The notes: generated from the sequence alone by a model not told the origin. 64,000 bases of DNA from Winogradskyella epiphytica (GCF_003217215.1 NZ_QJTD01000003.1:186001-250000), one strand, 5' to 3'. Counted from the stretch's first letter, positions 27,273 to 36,567 are shown. Program-made: numbers and translations.

Positions 27273-27304
27273 AGGGCGTTACTTAGGTGTAACGCCTTTT
27301 TTTG
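27273..27304 (+). terminator. Terminator of rpmH
   Basis: An 8-bp GC-rich stem GGCGTTAC / GTAACGCC has a six-base loop and seven T. Its T run overlaps the TTTG that may serve as the -33 element of carB. Confidence 0.9.
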
Positions 27305-27327
27305 TATCCTATTGATGCGTATTTTTG
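27301..27327 (+). promoter_or_regulatory. Promoter of carB (TTTG-N15-TATTTTTG)
   Basis: TTTG at 27301-27304 and TATTTTTG at 27320-27327 are spaced by 15 bp, slightly short. The expected leader to the ATG at 27378 is about 45 nt. Confidence 0.5.
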
Positions 27328-27377
27328 CAAAACCAAAGAAAGAAAAATATTTTCCACAGTAATAAATATACACTCAC

Positions 27378-30230
27378 ATGCCAAAAAACAACAACATAAA
27401 GTCTATTTTACTTATCGGTTCAGGTCCTATTGTCATAGGGCAAGCCTGTGAATTTGACTATTCTGGTTCTCAAGCCTTGCGTTCGCTAAGGGAGGATGGA
27501 ATAGAAACGATTTTAATAAATTCTAACCCTGCCACGATCATGACAGATCCTACAATGGCAGACCATGTGTACCTTTTACCATTAACTACAAAATCTTTAA
27601 TTCAAATTTTAAAAGAGCATCCACAAATTGATGCTGTTCTTCCAACAATGGGAGGACAAACCGCATTAAATTTATGTATTGAAGCGGATGAAAAGGGAAT
27701 TTGGGAAGACTTTAATGTTGATATTATCGGTGTGGATATCGATGCTATTAATATTACTGAAGATAGAGAGCAGTTTAGAGAATTAATGTTGAAAATAGGA
27801 GTTGGTATGGCGCCTCAAGCCACTGCCACTTCTTATTTAGAAGGTAAAGAAATTGCTCAAGAATTTGGTTTTCCTTTAGTGATTAGAGCATCTTATACTT
27901 TAGGTGGAGCAGGAGCCTCATTTGTATATAAAGAAGAAGATTTTGATGAATTATTAAAACGTGGTTTGGAAATTTCTCCAATTCACGAAGTTATGATTGA
28001 TAAGGCATTAATAGGCTGGAAAGAATATGAATTAGAGCTTTTGCGTGACAAGAATGATAACGTTGTTATTATTTGTACCATTGAAAATATGGATCCAATG
28101 GGAATCCATACAGGTGATTCCATCACATTGGCACCAGCAATGACGCTTTCTGATAAAACCTATCAAAAAATGCGTGATATGGCCATTCATATGATGCGTA
28201 GTATTGGTGATTTCGCAGGAGGATGTAATGTACAGTTTGCGGTGAGTCCAGATGATGAAGAGGAAATCATTGCTATCGAAATCAACCCTCGTGTATCACG
28301 TTCATCAGCCTTAGCGAGTAAAGCGACTGGTTATCCTATTGCTAAAATCGCATCGAAATTGGCTATTGGTTACACTTTAGATGAATTAGATAATCAAATT
28401 ACAAAATCGACCTCAGCTTTATTTGAGCCAACTTTAGATTATGTAGTTGTAAAGATTCCACGTTGGAATTTTGATAAATTCGAAGGCTCTGATAGAACTT
28501 TAGGCTTACAAATGAAATCAGTAGGAGAAGTAATGTCTATAGGACGTTCGTTCCAAGAAGCGCTACATAAGGCGACGCAGTCTTTAGAAATTTCGAGAAA
28601 TGGTTTAGGAGCAGACGGGAAGAGTTATAGAGATTATGATACAATCATTGAAAAATTAACTAACGCAAGTTGGGATCGCGTATTTGTTATTTACGATGCG
28701 GTTGCTATGGGAATCCCATTAAGCCGAATTCATGAAATCACTAAAATAGATATGTGGTTCCTAAAACAATACGAAGAGTTATTTCAACTTGAAAAAGAGA
28801 TTTCTACTTTTAAAATAGAAACAATTGAGCGTGACCTATTACTCGAGGCCAAACAAAAAGGTTATGGAGATAGACAAATAGCGCATATGCTAAATTGTTT
28901 AGAGAGTCAGGTGTATAACAAACGTAAAGAGCTTAATGTCAATCGTGTATTTAAATTAGTGGATACTTGTGCTGCCGAATTTAAAGCGCAAACCCCTTAT
29001 TATTATTCAACTTTTGAGAGTGAAGTTGAACGTCCGGATGGAACGACATATGTTCATAACGAGAGTGTTGTAACGGATAAAAAGAAAATTATTGTTTTAG
29101 GATCTGGTCCTAACCGAATTGGTCAAGGTATTGAGTTTGACTACTGTTGTGTTCATGGTGTTTTAGCAGCTGCGGAATGTGGTTATGAAACCATAATGAT
29201 AAACTGTAATCCTGAAACGGTTTCTACAGATTTCGATATTGCAGATAAGTTATATTTTGAACCTGTATTTTGGGAACATATTTACGACATCATTCAACAT
29301 GAAAAACCAGAAGGTGTTATTGTTCAATTAGGAGGACAAACCGCTTTAAAATTAGCCGAGAAATTAGAGCGATATGGTATTAAGATTATGGGAACAAGTT
29401 ACCAAGCTTTAGATTTAGCTGAAGACAGAGGTAGTTTCTCTAACATCTTAAAGGAGCACAATATTCCTTATCCAGAATTCGATGTTGCTGAAACAGCAGA
29501 GGAAGCTTTGGCAATTGCAGATGTACTAAACTTTCCAATTTTGGTAAGACCGTCTTATGTACTTGGTGGACAGGGAATGAAAATTGTGATTAACAAGAAA
29601 GAGCTTGAACATCATGTGATTGACCTATTAAAGTCAATACCAGGAAATAAACTGTTATTAGACCATTATTTAGATGGTGCAATCGAAGCTGAAGCAGATG
29701 CAATTTGTGATGGTGAGAATGTGTATATCATTGGAATCATGGAGCATATAGAGCCATGTGGAGTGCACTCTGGTGATAGTAACGCCACACTGCCACCATT
29801 TAATTTAGGTGAATTTGTAATTCAACAAATAAGAGATCATACTAAAACTATTGCCTTAGCGCTTAATACAGTAGGTCTAATCAACGTACAGTTTGCTATC
29901 AAGGATGACATCGTTTATATTATTGAAGCGAATCCAAGAGCTTCCCGTACAGTTCCGTTCATAGCAAAAGCATATAAAGAACCCTATGTGAACTATGCGA
30001 CGAAGGTTATGTTAGGTGAGAAGAAAGTAACTGATTTCAACTTCAATCCGCAACTAGAAGGCTTCGCGATTAAGCAACCTGTGTTCTCATTTAATAAGTT
30101 CCCGAATGTAAATAAGCAACTAGGACCTGAAATGAAAAGTACAGGGGAAAGTATCTTATTTATAGATAGCTTAAAGGACGATCAGTTTTACGATCTTTAC
30201 GCAAGAAGAAAAATGTATTTGAGTAAATAA
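27378..30230 (+). CDS. carB: Carbamoyl-phosphate synthase large subunit, short form lacking the allosteric domain
   Basis: At 950 residues this CarB is about 120 residues shorter than the 1073-residue E. coli protein. Both ATP-grasp halves are present: KSILLIGSGPIVIGQACEFD at the start and KKIIVLGSGPNRIGQGIEFD near residue 573, each followed by ATP-binding and metal motifs (EINPRVSRSSALASKATGYP near 305; IEANPRASRTVPFIAKAY near 855). The chain ends right after the second grasp domain, so the C-terminal MGS-like domain that binds UMP and ornithine in E. coli is absent. It makes carbamoyl phosphate for arginine and pyrimidines with CarA, which is not in this window. Short CarB proteins are, to my knowledge, typical of Flavobacteriaceae. 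Confidence 0.97.
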   Translation: MPKNNNIKSILLIGSGPIVIGQACEFDYSGSQALRSLREDGIETILINSNPATIMTDPTMADHVYLLPLTTKSLIQILKEHPQIDAVLPTMGGQTALNLCIEADEKGIWEDFNVDIIGVDIDAINITEDREQFRELMLKIGVGMAPQATATSYLEGKEIAQEFGFPLVIRASYTLGGAGASFVYKEEDFDELLKRGLEISPIHEVMIDKALIGWKEYELELLRDKNDNVVIICTIENMDPMGIHTGDSITLAPAMTLSDKTYQKMRDMAIHMMRSIGDFAGGCNVQFAVSPDDEEEIIAIEINPRVSRSSALASKATGYPIAKIASKLAIGYTLDELDNQITKSTSALFEPTLDYVVVKIPRWNFDKFEGSDRTLGLQMKSVGEVMSIGRSFQEALHKATQSLEISRNGLGADGKSYRDYDTIIEKLTNASWDRVFVIYDAVAMGIPLSRIHEITKIDMWFLKQYEELFQLEKEISTFKIETIERDLLLEAKQKGYGDRQIAHMLNCLESQVYNKRKELNVNRVFKLVDTCAAEFKAQTPYYYSTFESEVERPDGTTYVHNESVVTDKKKIIVLGSGPNRIGQGIEFDYCCVHGVLAAAECGYETIMINCNPETVSTDFDIADKLYFEPVFWEHIYDIIQHEKPEGVIVQLGGQTALKLAEKLERYGIKIMGTSYQALDLAEDRGSFSNILKEHNIPYPEFDVAETAEEALAIADVLNFPILVRPSYVLGGQGMKIVINKKELEHHVIDLLKSIPGNKLLLDHYLDGAIEAEADAICDGENVYIIGIMEHIEPCGVHSGDSNATLPPFNLGEFVIQQIRDHTKTIALALNTVGLINVQFAIKDDIVYIIEANPRASRTVPFIAKAYKEPYVNYATKVMLGEKKVTDFNFNPQLEGFAIKQPVFSFNKFPNVNKQLGPEMKSTGESILFIDSLKDDQFYDLYARRKMYLSK

Positions 30231-30306
30231 TGGCATAGTTTTCGATAAAAGGTATATCGTTATTCGTTAATAATTACTAACTTAGCTTTAGTAGAGCACA
30301 TAACTA

Positions 30307-30723
30307 ATGAGAAAAATATTACTCGGACTTATTTCAATTTTCACTTTTGCTTCTATGAGTGCTGATAACTCATGGCAACAAGAGGAAGGGCTTTATGGCC
30401 ATTTAAGTTCTGATTTTTTCTATGCTCACCAAGAGAATGAGTTACCAGTCAGAACAAGTTTTGAAGTGAATTTTAATTTGTTTCAAGATGGTCTGTTTAA
30501 GATTTCACCGAATCCATCAAAAAATAGATTGAATATTAAATTACCAAAATCGTTTGATAATATGACGGTTGAAGTATTTGATGTTTTAGGGAAGCGCGTT
30601 CATAGAAGTGTGATTACGAATTTAGATTCTACTATCGATGTATCTCGTTGGAAAACTGGCGTATATCTTGTAAAGGTCTCTAACGATATAGAATCACAGA
30701 CTAAGCGATTTATCAAACAATAA
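30307..30723 (+). CDS. Small secreted protein consisting mainly of a T9SS sorting domain
   Basis: This 138-residue protein has a signal peptide (about 1-19, ending SMSA), a short polar linker, and a type A sorting domain over the last 75 residues (FKISPNPSKNRLNIKLP, VEVFDVLGKRVH, WKTGVYLVKVSND, TKRFIKQ). Only about 45 residues remain for a cargo, so any function beyond export and surface attachment is unclear. It follows carB by 76 bp and is ended by a strong terminator. It may be an orphan sorting module or a small surface peptide. Confidence 0.82.
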   Translation: MRKILLGLISIFTFASMSADNSWQQEEGLYGHLSSDFFYAHQENELPVRTSFEVNFNLFQDGLFKISPNPSKNRLNIKLPKSFDNMTVEVFDVLGKRVHRSVITNLDSTIDVSRWKTGVYLVKVSNDIESQTKRFIKQ

Positions 30724-30740
30724 AAGATTATAATACAAAG

Positions 30741-30776
30741 AAAAAAGCTGCTTCAACAATGAAGCAGCTTTTTTTA
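30741..30776. terminator. Strong bidirectional terminator
   Basis: A 15-bp stem AAAAAAGCTGCTTCA / TGAAGCAGCTTTTTT has an ACAA loop and T runs on both strands. It serves the T9SS mini-protein and the convergent thioesterase gene. Confidence 0.9.
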
Positions 30777-31313
30777 TTTAAAGTCAATTTGAACACGATA
30801 ATCCTTCAGTTGTTCAAGGTAGTTGTCTACGTTTTTATACACTTGATTTAATTCATCATCTTTTCTAATCTCCATTTCACGACGCTTAATCGCTTTTATA
30901 AAACGTTTAGCATCCATCTTTGTAGTTAGCTTTAAACCAGGGACGGTTGCGGTTTTTCCGTTATCATCTAAGGCCACCATGGTGAAATATGAAGAGTTAC
31001 AATGTTTTTTAGCACCCGTTCGAATGTTTTCTGCTTCAACTCGTATACCAACTACCATAGAAGATTTCCCTACATAGTTTATAGAAGCTTTCATGGTTAC
31101 AAGCTCACCAACTTCAATAGATTGCATAAAATTTACCTTATCCACTGAGGCGGTAACGCAATAACTTCCGCAGTGTTTAGAGGCGCAAGCAAAAGCCACT
31201 TGATCCATTAAACCTAAAATATATCCTCCATGAATTTTACCACCAAAATTAGTGTTAGAGGGTAACATGAGTTCTGAAATTAAGATTCTTGATTCTTCAA
31301 TAGTTTTATACAT
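30774..31313 (-). CDS. Acyl-CoA thioesterase (hot-dog fold)
   Basis: This 179-residue protein is of the YciA/ACOT type. It shows NTNFGGKIHGGYILGLMDQVAF near residue 20, with the catalytic Asp in the MDQVA helix, and SVDKVNFMQSIEVGELV further on. It hydrolyses acyl-CoA to free acid and CoA in the cytoplasm. The start overlaps the end of the DUF3307 gene by 8 bp, so translation is coupled. It is the last gene of the satD-like operon. Acyl preference cannot be told. Confidence 0.92.
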   Translation of the reverse strand: MYKTIEESRILISELMLPSNTNFGGKIHGGYILGLMDQVAFACASKHCGSYCVTASVDKVNFMQSIEVGELVTMKASINYVGKSSMVVGIRVEAENIRTGAKKHCNSSYFTMVALDDNGKTATVPGLKLTTKMDAKRFIKAIKRREMEIRKDDELNQVYKNVDNYLEQLKDYRVQIDFK

Positions 31314-32019
31314 ATAGTCTAAAATTTAAGTAAAGTAAACTAATCACAATGGCAATACCAAAACTGATTAAAGTACCTATTAAAATGTATTCTGTTAATT
31401 TTCGTTCTTTTGATGCCGTAAGGTCTCCAAATCTAAATACAGATTTAGCGGTAATTAAAAAACCGACAGCTTCCCATTGACCAACCACAATAAAAGTGAA
31501 AACTAATAAGCGTTCTAAAATACCAATATATTTTCCGGCGTCTTTTAAGGATTCGTTATCTTTTGTGAGCTTAGCAATGTTCCATTTTGAAAAAATAATT
31601 TTCATGATGATGGACGCAGGTGTTGTTAAAAACGCGATGCAGATGATTAAAAGCAGGAGTTGATCGTTAGGTATAAATTCAAAATTATAAGTCTTGGAAT
31701 AGAAAAGAGCTGGTAAACCTATTATGGTGGCAATATGAAGAATTTGATCTATAAAGAAGAAAATTCGCTTGTTGTTCTTTTGTTGTAATATGAGTTTGAA
31801 ACTATCTATGATTAAGTGTAATAAACCAATACCTAAAATTAAGGGAGTATAAGACAAGTCCCATATGAATAGAAACATGAGGGCTAAATGTACTGCGACA
31901 TGAACGTACAGCCAAACCGATTTTAACTTATGTTTCTCCTTGTGCTTCACCCATTTTTGAGGTTGCAAAAAGAAGTCACCAATAAGATGGGCTAATAAAA
32001 GTTTTAAAATAAGTATCAT
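31306..32019 (-). CDS. DUF3307 membrane protein
   Basis: This 237-residue protein has about six hydrophobic segments. The N-terminal LLLAHLIGDFFLQPQKWVKH and the LLHLIIDSFKL segment near residue 80 are the conserved parts of DUF3307, with paired His and Asp residues in helices. The reading frame overlaps satD-like by 4 bp and the thioesterase by 8 bp, so the three genes form a tightly coupled operon. DUF3307 genes often neighbour SatD-type genes in other phyla. The function is unknown; the membrane-embedded His/Asp pairs might bind a metal, which is inference. Confidence 0.88.
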   Translation of the reverse strand: MILILKLLLAHLIGDFFLQPQKWVKHKEKHKLKSVWLYVHVAVHLALMFLFIWDLSYTPLILGIGLLHLIIDSFKLILQQKNNKRIFFFIDQILHIATIIGLPALFYSKTYNFEFIPNDQLLLLIICIAFLTTPASIIMKIIFSKWNIAKLTKDNESLKDAGKYIGILERLLVFTFIVVGQWEAVGFLITAKSVFRFGDLTASKERKLTEYILIGTLISFGIAIVISLLYLNFRLYV

Positions 32020-32633
32020 ACGGCGCTTTTAATTTTATCTCTATACAGATTGTCTAATTCTAAAATCTCATCTAAATAAGCACGTTTTTGTCTTGTACTT
32101 ATAGCATTCTGATTGATTCCAATAATCTGTCCTAATTCAGCTTGCAAGGCTTTAGGGTGTTCAATACTTAATTTTACAACTTCAGCTGAATTGACGGTCC
32201 ATCTATCCATCGCAATGAGCGCAAGTTTAAAATAGAGATTGAGTTCTTTATCAACTTGAGAGTTATTAGACTTTATGCGTAGGTTGACTTTCTCTTTTTT
32301 TAATTTTTCTAAAGTCTCTCCAGAATAGATAAAAGCATCACCTCCTGATTCACTTACGCTTTTACCTTTATAGGATTTTTGACCTATTCCAATAGCCAAC
32401 CTTACGTCCAAACCATGAATAACTTTAATGCAGGCCTTGATGTAAACGGCCGCACTAAAACTTGAAAATACATCTTTTAATTCTATCTGAAAACTATCGC
32501 CTCGATAAATATCCCAATGAGCTTCATTCGAACATAAGTAAGATAAGGCCTTCTTTAAGGTTGATAACCAGATCTCTGTGTCTTCTTGAGTTCTAGATTT
32601 AATGATGTCGCCGGTAATTACACTTGTTTTCAT
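32016..32633 (-). CDS. SatD-family protein with C-terminal HTH, probable autoregulator
   Basis: This 205-residue protein begins with the SatD signature KTSVITGDIIKSR and has a middle region resembling a nucleotide cyclase-like fold (IYRGDSFQIELKD, VRLAIGIGQKSY, SGGDAFIYSG). The last 45 residues form a helix-turn-helix (QAELGQIIGINQNAISTRQKRAY). It heads an operon with DUF3307 and a thioesterase. Its promoter is overlaid by three evenly spaced dyads, so negative autoregulation is likely. The ligand or signal is unknown; SatD was named for acid tolerance in streptococci, but that role need not hold here. Confidence 0.88.
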   Translation of the reverse strand: MKTSVITGDIIKSRTQEDTEIWLSTLKKALSYLCSNEAHWDIYRGDSFQIELKDVFSSFSAAVYIKACIKVIHGLDVRLAIGIGQKSYKGKSVSESGGDAFIYSGETLEKLKKEKVNLRIKSNNSQVDKELNLYFKLALIAMDRWTVNSAEVVKLSIEHPKALQAELGQIIGINQNAISTRQKRAYLDEILELDNLYRDKIKSAV

Positions 32634-32710
32634 ATATCACAATTATAGGTGATATTCAAATATATCACATTTTTAAGTGATAAACAAGAATATATTGTTT
32701 TGTGGTGATA
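32634..32710. promoter_or_regulatory. satD-like promoter with three tandem operators at 28-bp spacing
   Basis: Promoter (minus strand): TTG at 32685-32687, a 20-bp spacer, TATATTTG at 32657-32664. Dyads TATCAC-N8-GTGATA lie at 32635-32654 (arms extend to 7 bp, 32634-32655) and 32663-32682. A degenerate copy TATATT-N8-GTGATA lies at 32691-32710. Their centres are 28 bp apart in both intervals. Site 2 fills the -33/-7 spacer, site 1 covers the expected start site next to the ATG, and site 3 lies upstream of -33. This is a repression layout. Confidence 0.75.
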
Positions 32711-32751
32711 ATTTACGGCTAGGCGAAGAGAAAAGGCTCTGAGATCAGGCA

Positions 32752-34146
32752 CTACTGGTCGTATTCGTCCTCTGTAGCCCGTTTTACGATATTTTCAGGA
32801 AGTGATTTTTTTGCTTTGGCGCCCATCTTTTTGAGTTTTTCAACACGTGAAATTAGGTTTCCTTTGCCATCCACTAATTTATTCATGGCCGCAGAATAAT
32901 CACTTTTAGCCGAATCAATCTTTTTACCAACGCCTGTTAAATCTGTAACTAAACCTTCAAACTTATCATAAAGTGCACCTGCTTGCTTGGCAATTTCCAT
33001 CGCATTCTGCTGCTGTTTTTCATTATTCCACATACTATCAATAGTACGAAGGGTAGCTAACAGGGTGGAAGGGGTAACGATAACAATATTTTGTTCAAAG
33101 GCTTTATTATAAAGTGAATTATCTTCATTAATGGCTACAGCAAAAGCAGGTTCAATAGGAATAAACATCAATACAAAATCAGGAGATTCTATATCATATA
33201 AGTCTTGATAATTCTTTGCAGAGAGTTGATCTACATGGCGTTTTATAGAGTTGACATGAGCTTTCAAATACATTGGTCTTTCGTCGTCATCTGCATTCAC
33301 TAAGCGTTCATAATCGGTTAAGGAAACCTTAGAATCAATAATCATTTTCTTCGAATCCGGAAGATGTAATACAACATCTGGCATAACGCGACTACCATCT
33401 TCGCGTTGGAAGTTTTGCTGAACAAAATACTCACGATTCTTCTCTAATCCTGATTTTTCTAAGACACGTTCTAAGACTAATTCGCCCCAATTACCTTGAG
33501 TTTTACTATCACCTTTTAAAGCTCTCGTTAAATTGGTCGCCTCTTTTGCCATAATTTGGTTTAAGTCCTTTAAACCTAAAAGCTGCTCTTTTAATGCTGA
33601 ATGCATGCTGATGCTTTCCTTTTGGGTATCCTCAACTTTTTTCTCGAAGGTTTTAATTTTCTCTTCAAGTGGGTTTAATATACTTTTAATATTCTCCCTG
33701 TTTTGAAGTGTGAATTTTTCCGATTTTTCATCTAAAATTTTAGAAGCCATTAATTCAAAATCCTTACGTAACTGCTCTTGCTGCTTCACTAATTCTTCAT
33801 CACGGTTTTTATTTTCTCTTTCAAGACTTTCATATTCAGAATTACGTCTAGATAACTCCGCATTTAAAAAATCTTTCTCTCTTCTAATCGCTTCACGATC
33901 TATTTCAACCTTAGAAATAGTCTCTTTTAAATCAGATAATTGCTGATTAAAATATTGGTTTTGCTTTTGATTTTCAGATTCGGCATAGTGTTTAAATTCA
34001 TTGAATTGCTGTTGAAGATTGGCATTTCGTTCTTCTAATGTGCTCTTCTCACTTTTACTTTTTAACTGTGCAAACTTCTGCCTAATAACGACACCAATTC
34101 CTGCTGTAACAAAAATGGCAATGATTAGAATAATAGTGTTATCCAT
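32752..34146 (-). CDS. rmuC: DNA recombination protein RmuC
   Basis: This 464-residue protein has an N-terminal membrane helix (about 3-20), a long coiled coil (about 35-190) rich in Glu, Gln and Arg, and the RmuC domain with nuclease-like fold from about 200 to 410. Conserved segments are GNWGELVLERVLEKSGL, MPDVVLHLPDSKKMIIDSKVSL and TPSTLLATLRTID. RmuC proteins limit inversions at short repeats and may restrict invading DNA. The gene lies downstream of the satD-like promoter region but on the same strand, with about 97 bp separation from the next minus-strand gene. Confidence 0.95.
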   Translation of the reverse strand: MDNTIILIIAIFVTAGIGVVIRQKFAQLKSKSEKSTLEERNANLQQQFNEFKHYAESENQKQNQYFNQQLSDLKETISKVEIDREAIRREKDFLNAELSRRNSEYESLERENKNRDEELVKQQEQLRKDFELMASKILDEKSEKFTLQNRENIKSILNPLEEKIKTFEKKVEDTQKESISMHSALKEQLLGLKDLNQIMAKEATNLTRALKGDSKTQGNWGELVLERVLEKSGLEKNREYFVQQNFQREDGSRVMPDVVLHLPDSKKMIIDSKVSLTDYERLVNADDDERPMYLKAHVNSIKRHVDQLSAKNYQDLYDIESPDFVLMFIPIEPAFAVAINEDNSLYNKAFEQNIVIVTPSTLLATLRTIDSMWNNEKQQQNAMEIAKQAGALYDKFEGLVTDLTGVGKKIDSAKSDYSAAMNKLVDGKGNLISRVEKLKKMGAKAKKSLPENIVKRATEDEYDQ

Positions 34147-34242
34147 GATAAAAATTGAAATTTATCAAATATAATCGATAATGTGGAAATGGGAGATGAA
34201 AGAGATTACCGATATCGTATTAAAGTAAATTGAAATCCAAAA

Positions 34243-34875
34243 TTAATGTTTTAGCGTTCTTATATCGGTTATTAACTGTTCAATGTCTTCATCTTGAGTA
34301 CCATCATAAATCCCTCGAATTTGCTTTTTTTTATCGACTAAAATAAAATTAGGCGTATGAATAAAATCTTGTAATCCACCATCACCTTGTTCTACAACAG
34401 CAAAGTAACTTTTTCGTGCTAAGTCATAAATGTGTTTTTTATGTCCAGTTGTTAAATGCCATTTTGAATCGATGGCGCCTTTTCTATTAGCGTACTCACG
34501 TAATACTGAAACACTATCTATATATGGAGTGACCGAAAGCGATAATAACATAATCTCATCATCATTTAGAAATTCGTTTTGAATTTTAGCCATATTATCA
34601 GACATAATGGGACATATAGTTCCACAGCGTGTAAAAAAGAAGTCAGTAACATAAATCTTGTCCTTGTAATGGTCCTGAGTGATGGTGTCTCCGTTCTGAT
34701 TAATAAGTTTAAAATCTAAAACGGTATGATGTGTACTTGAATTATGAAGACTTTTGTCCACTAATTTGGGATTAAAATTAGATGGATTATAAATGGGTAG
34801 AGGTTTCCTCTTTTCGTTAGCACAAGAGGTAGTGATAACCAAAAACAGAAATGCTAGAATGGTATTCAAACGCAT
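34243..34875 (-). CDS. SCO1/SenC-family copper/redox lipoprotein
   Basis: This 210-residue protein has a lipoprotein signal with Cys near residue 19 (LVITTSC). The thioredoxin-like SCO fold shows the copper-binding CxxxCP motif in FFFTRCGTICPIMSDN near residue 95 and the partner His in FIHTPNFILVD near 175. SCO proteins deliver copper to the CuA centre of cytochrome oxidase or act as thiol reductases. It starts 3 bp after the TPR lipoprotein gene, so the two are cotranscribed. No oxidase genes are in the window. Confidence 0.93.
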   Translation of the reverse strand: MRLNTILAFLFLVITTSCANEKRKPLPIYNPSNFNPKLVDKSLHNSSTHHTVLDFKLINQNGDTITQDHYKDKIYVTDFFFTRCGTICPIMSDNMAKIQNEFLNDDEIMLLSLSVTPYIDSVSVLREYANRKGAIDSKWHLTTGHKKHIYDLARKSYFAVVEQGDGGLQDFIHTPNFILVDKKKQIRGIYDGTQDEDIEQLITDIRTLKH

Positions 34876-34878
34876 GGT

Positions 34879-36567
34879 TTATATGATTTGATGTTTCGAA
34901 ATAAATTGATTTGCTTCTGTTATTTCAGGTCTTTCGCCATTGGAACTTTTGGTTAATTCCAATAGTTTATTAAAATACAAGGTGGCTTTATCATTATTTC
35001 CAGATTGTTTTGCGGCAACAGCAGCTCCATAAAGACCATTAAATCTATTAGGACGACTTTCTAAATTAACTTCGTAGACCTTCAACGCTTCTGTGGGCTT
35101 ATTTAATTTTAAAAGTAAATCGCCTAAAAGTTCATCGGCAGGTAAAACTTCTCCTGGCGTTACAGGATGTTTAGAGGTTTTAGCTTCCATTTTCGCTGCT
35201 AACTCCATAAGTGAAAGTGCTTCGGAATTATGACCTTTGGCTAATTGAATCCATGCGTCTGCAGCGTGTATCTGAATCTTAACTTGAGTTGCTTTATAGC
35301 TATCTCTGTTTTCGAGCTGTTGATGTAATTCTTTCAAGGTCTTTAATTCATTTTCAGCGGCACTGATCTTACCTAAATGCGCATAACCTAAAGCTTTTCC
35401 AAAATGCAATAGGGCTTCTTGCCAAGGTGATTTTTCCCAGTCAAATTCGGTTTTTGGTAGCTCTAAATTGGCAGCGTCTTCCCAATTTTTGTTCTCTAAG
35501 GCCATTCTAATAGGTATAGCGGTTAAGGCATATGCAGAGGCTAAATCATTAGCTGGAAATACGGTATCTACACCTCTCATCTCCTTGATATATTCTAAAG
35601 CCTTTTCATTATCACCAAGTTGCAAATAGGCATAAACTAAATAATCAACTGCGTGTATTTCTTGGGTCCATGTGGCATTCGGATTTACACTTTGCGCATA
35701 ACACTGAGCAGAAGAAGCCGAATTTATGTTTGTGTCAATAGATTCCTGCCATAGTCCTAAACGCGTGAAAATATGAGAAGGCATGTGTTGGGCGTGTGCG
35801 GAACCTGGAGCAATTTCGGCATATCGTCTAGCGGAGTTTAATCCTAATGATGCCAATTCAGGATAATCGTAAGAGTGAATAATATAATGAGCAATGCCTG
35901 GATGATTTGGACGTTCTTCAAATAATTTTTCTAAAAGCGCGCCTGCTTTTCTCTGATTGTAAAAGGTTTTGTCATTAGGGGCAGCAGATGAGGTTAAGGC
36001 TAAAGCATAAAACACGGTTGCCTCAGCATCGTCCTTATCGCTTAAGTAAATGTCTTCCATCTTATTGGCGTACCGAACTTCTCTTGTTTGATGATCTACC
36101 TGTTCCCAATCTTTATAATAAGCTCCAATTGCTTCAATATATTGCTTTGCTTTTTCTGATTTATCTAAAGATTGTGCGATGTCAATTAATTTAGACCCTT
36201 TTCTTAAATCATCAGCATTGGGTGGTGCCCATAAGGAATGGTAAATACTCATGGCAACTCCCCAATAGGCCATAGCGCATTCCGGGTCGGCATCAATAAC
36301 TTTTACAAAGGTTTTTTCTGCTTCAGCATATTCAAAGGAATGCAACAATGATAGGGCTAAGTCAAATACTTCTCGAACTTCATAATTGCAATCTAAAGCA
36401 AAACTCACATCCCCAAACTGCTCTGTGCTGCATAATAACAGTTCTTCGCGTTTTAAGTCGATAGAAGCTAATGCTGCATTCGGCGAAGAAGCTTTCTGCT
36501 TACAACTACTACATATAAAAATGAGAACGAAACAACTTAATCTAAAAACGGTACTTAAATTGGTCAT
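34879..36567 (-). CDS. TPR-repeat lipoprotein
   Basis: From the ATG at 36567 the protein has 562 residues; a TTG ten codons earlier is possible but adds residues before a good lipoprotein signal (VFRLSCFVLIFICSSC). The mature chain holds about ten TPR-like helical repeats (for example AEAEKTFVKVIDADPECAMAYWG near residue 85 and HIFTRLGLWQESIDTNINSA near 265), with a C-terminal pair LKVYEVNLESRPNRFNGLYG. It pairs with the SCO1-like gene (3-bp gap). The function is unknown; a partner in protein or metal handling in the periplasm is possible. Confidence 0.85.
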   Translation of the reverse strand: MTNLSTVFRLSCFVLIFICSSCKQKASSPNAALASIDLKREELLLCSTEQFGDVSFALDCNYEVREVFDLALSLLHSFEYAEAEKTFVKVIDADPECAMAYWGVAMSIYHSLWAPPNADDLRKGSKLIDIAQSLDKSEKAKQYIEAIGAYYKDWEQVDHQTREVRYANKMEDIYLSDKDDAEATVFYALALTSSAAPNDKTFYNQRKAGALLEKLFEERPNHPGIAHYIIHSYDYPELASLGLNSARRYAEIAPGSAHAQHMPSHIFTRLGLWQESIDTNINSASSAQCYAQSVNPNATWTQEIHAVDYLVYAYLQLGDNEKALEYIKEMRGVDTVFPANDLASAYALTAIPIRMALENKNWEDAANLELPKTEFDWEKSPWQEALLHFGKALGYAHLGKISAAENELKTLKELHQQLENRDSYKATQVKIQIHAADAWIQLAKGHNSEALSLMELAAKMEAKTSKHPVTPGEVLPADELLGDLLLKLNKPTEALKVYEVNLESRPNRFNGLYGAAVAAKQSGNNDKATLYFNKLLELTKSSNGERPEITEANQFISKHQII

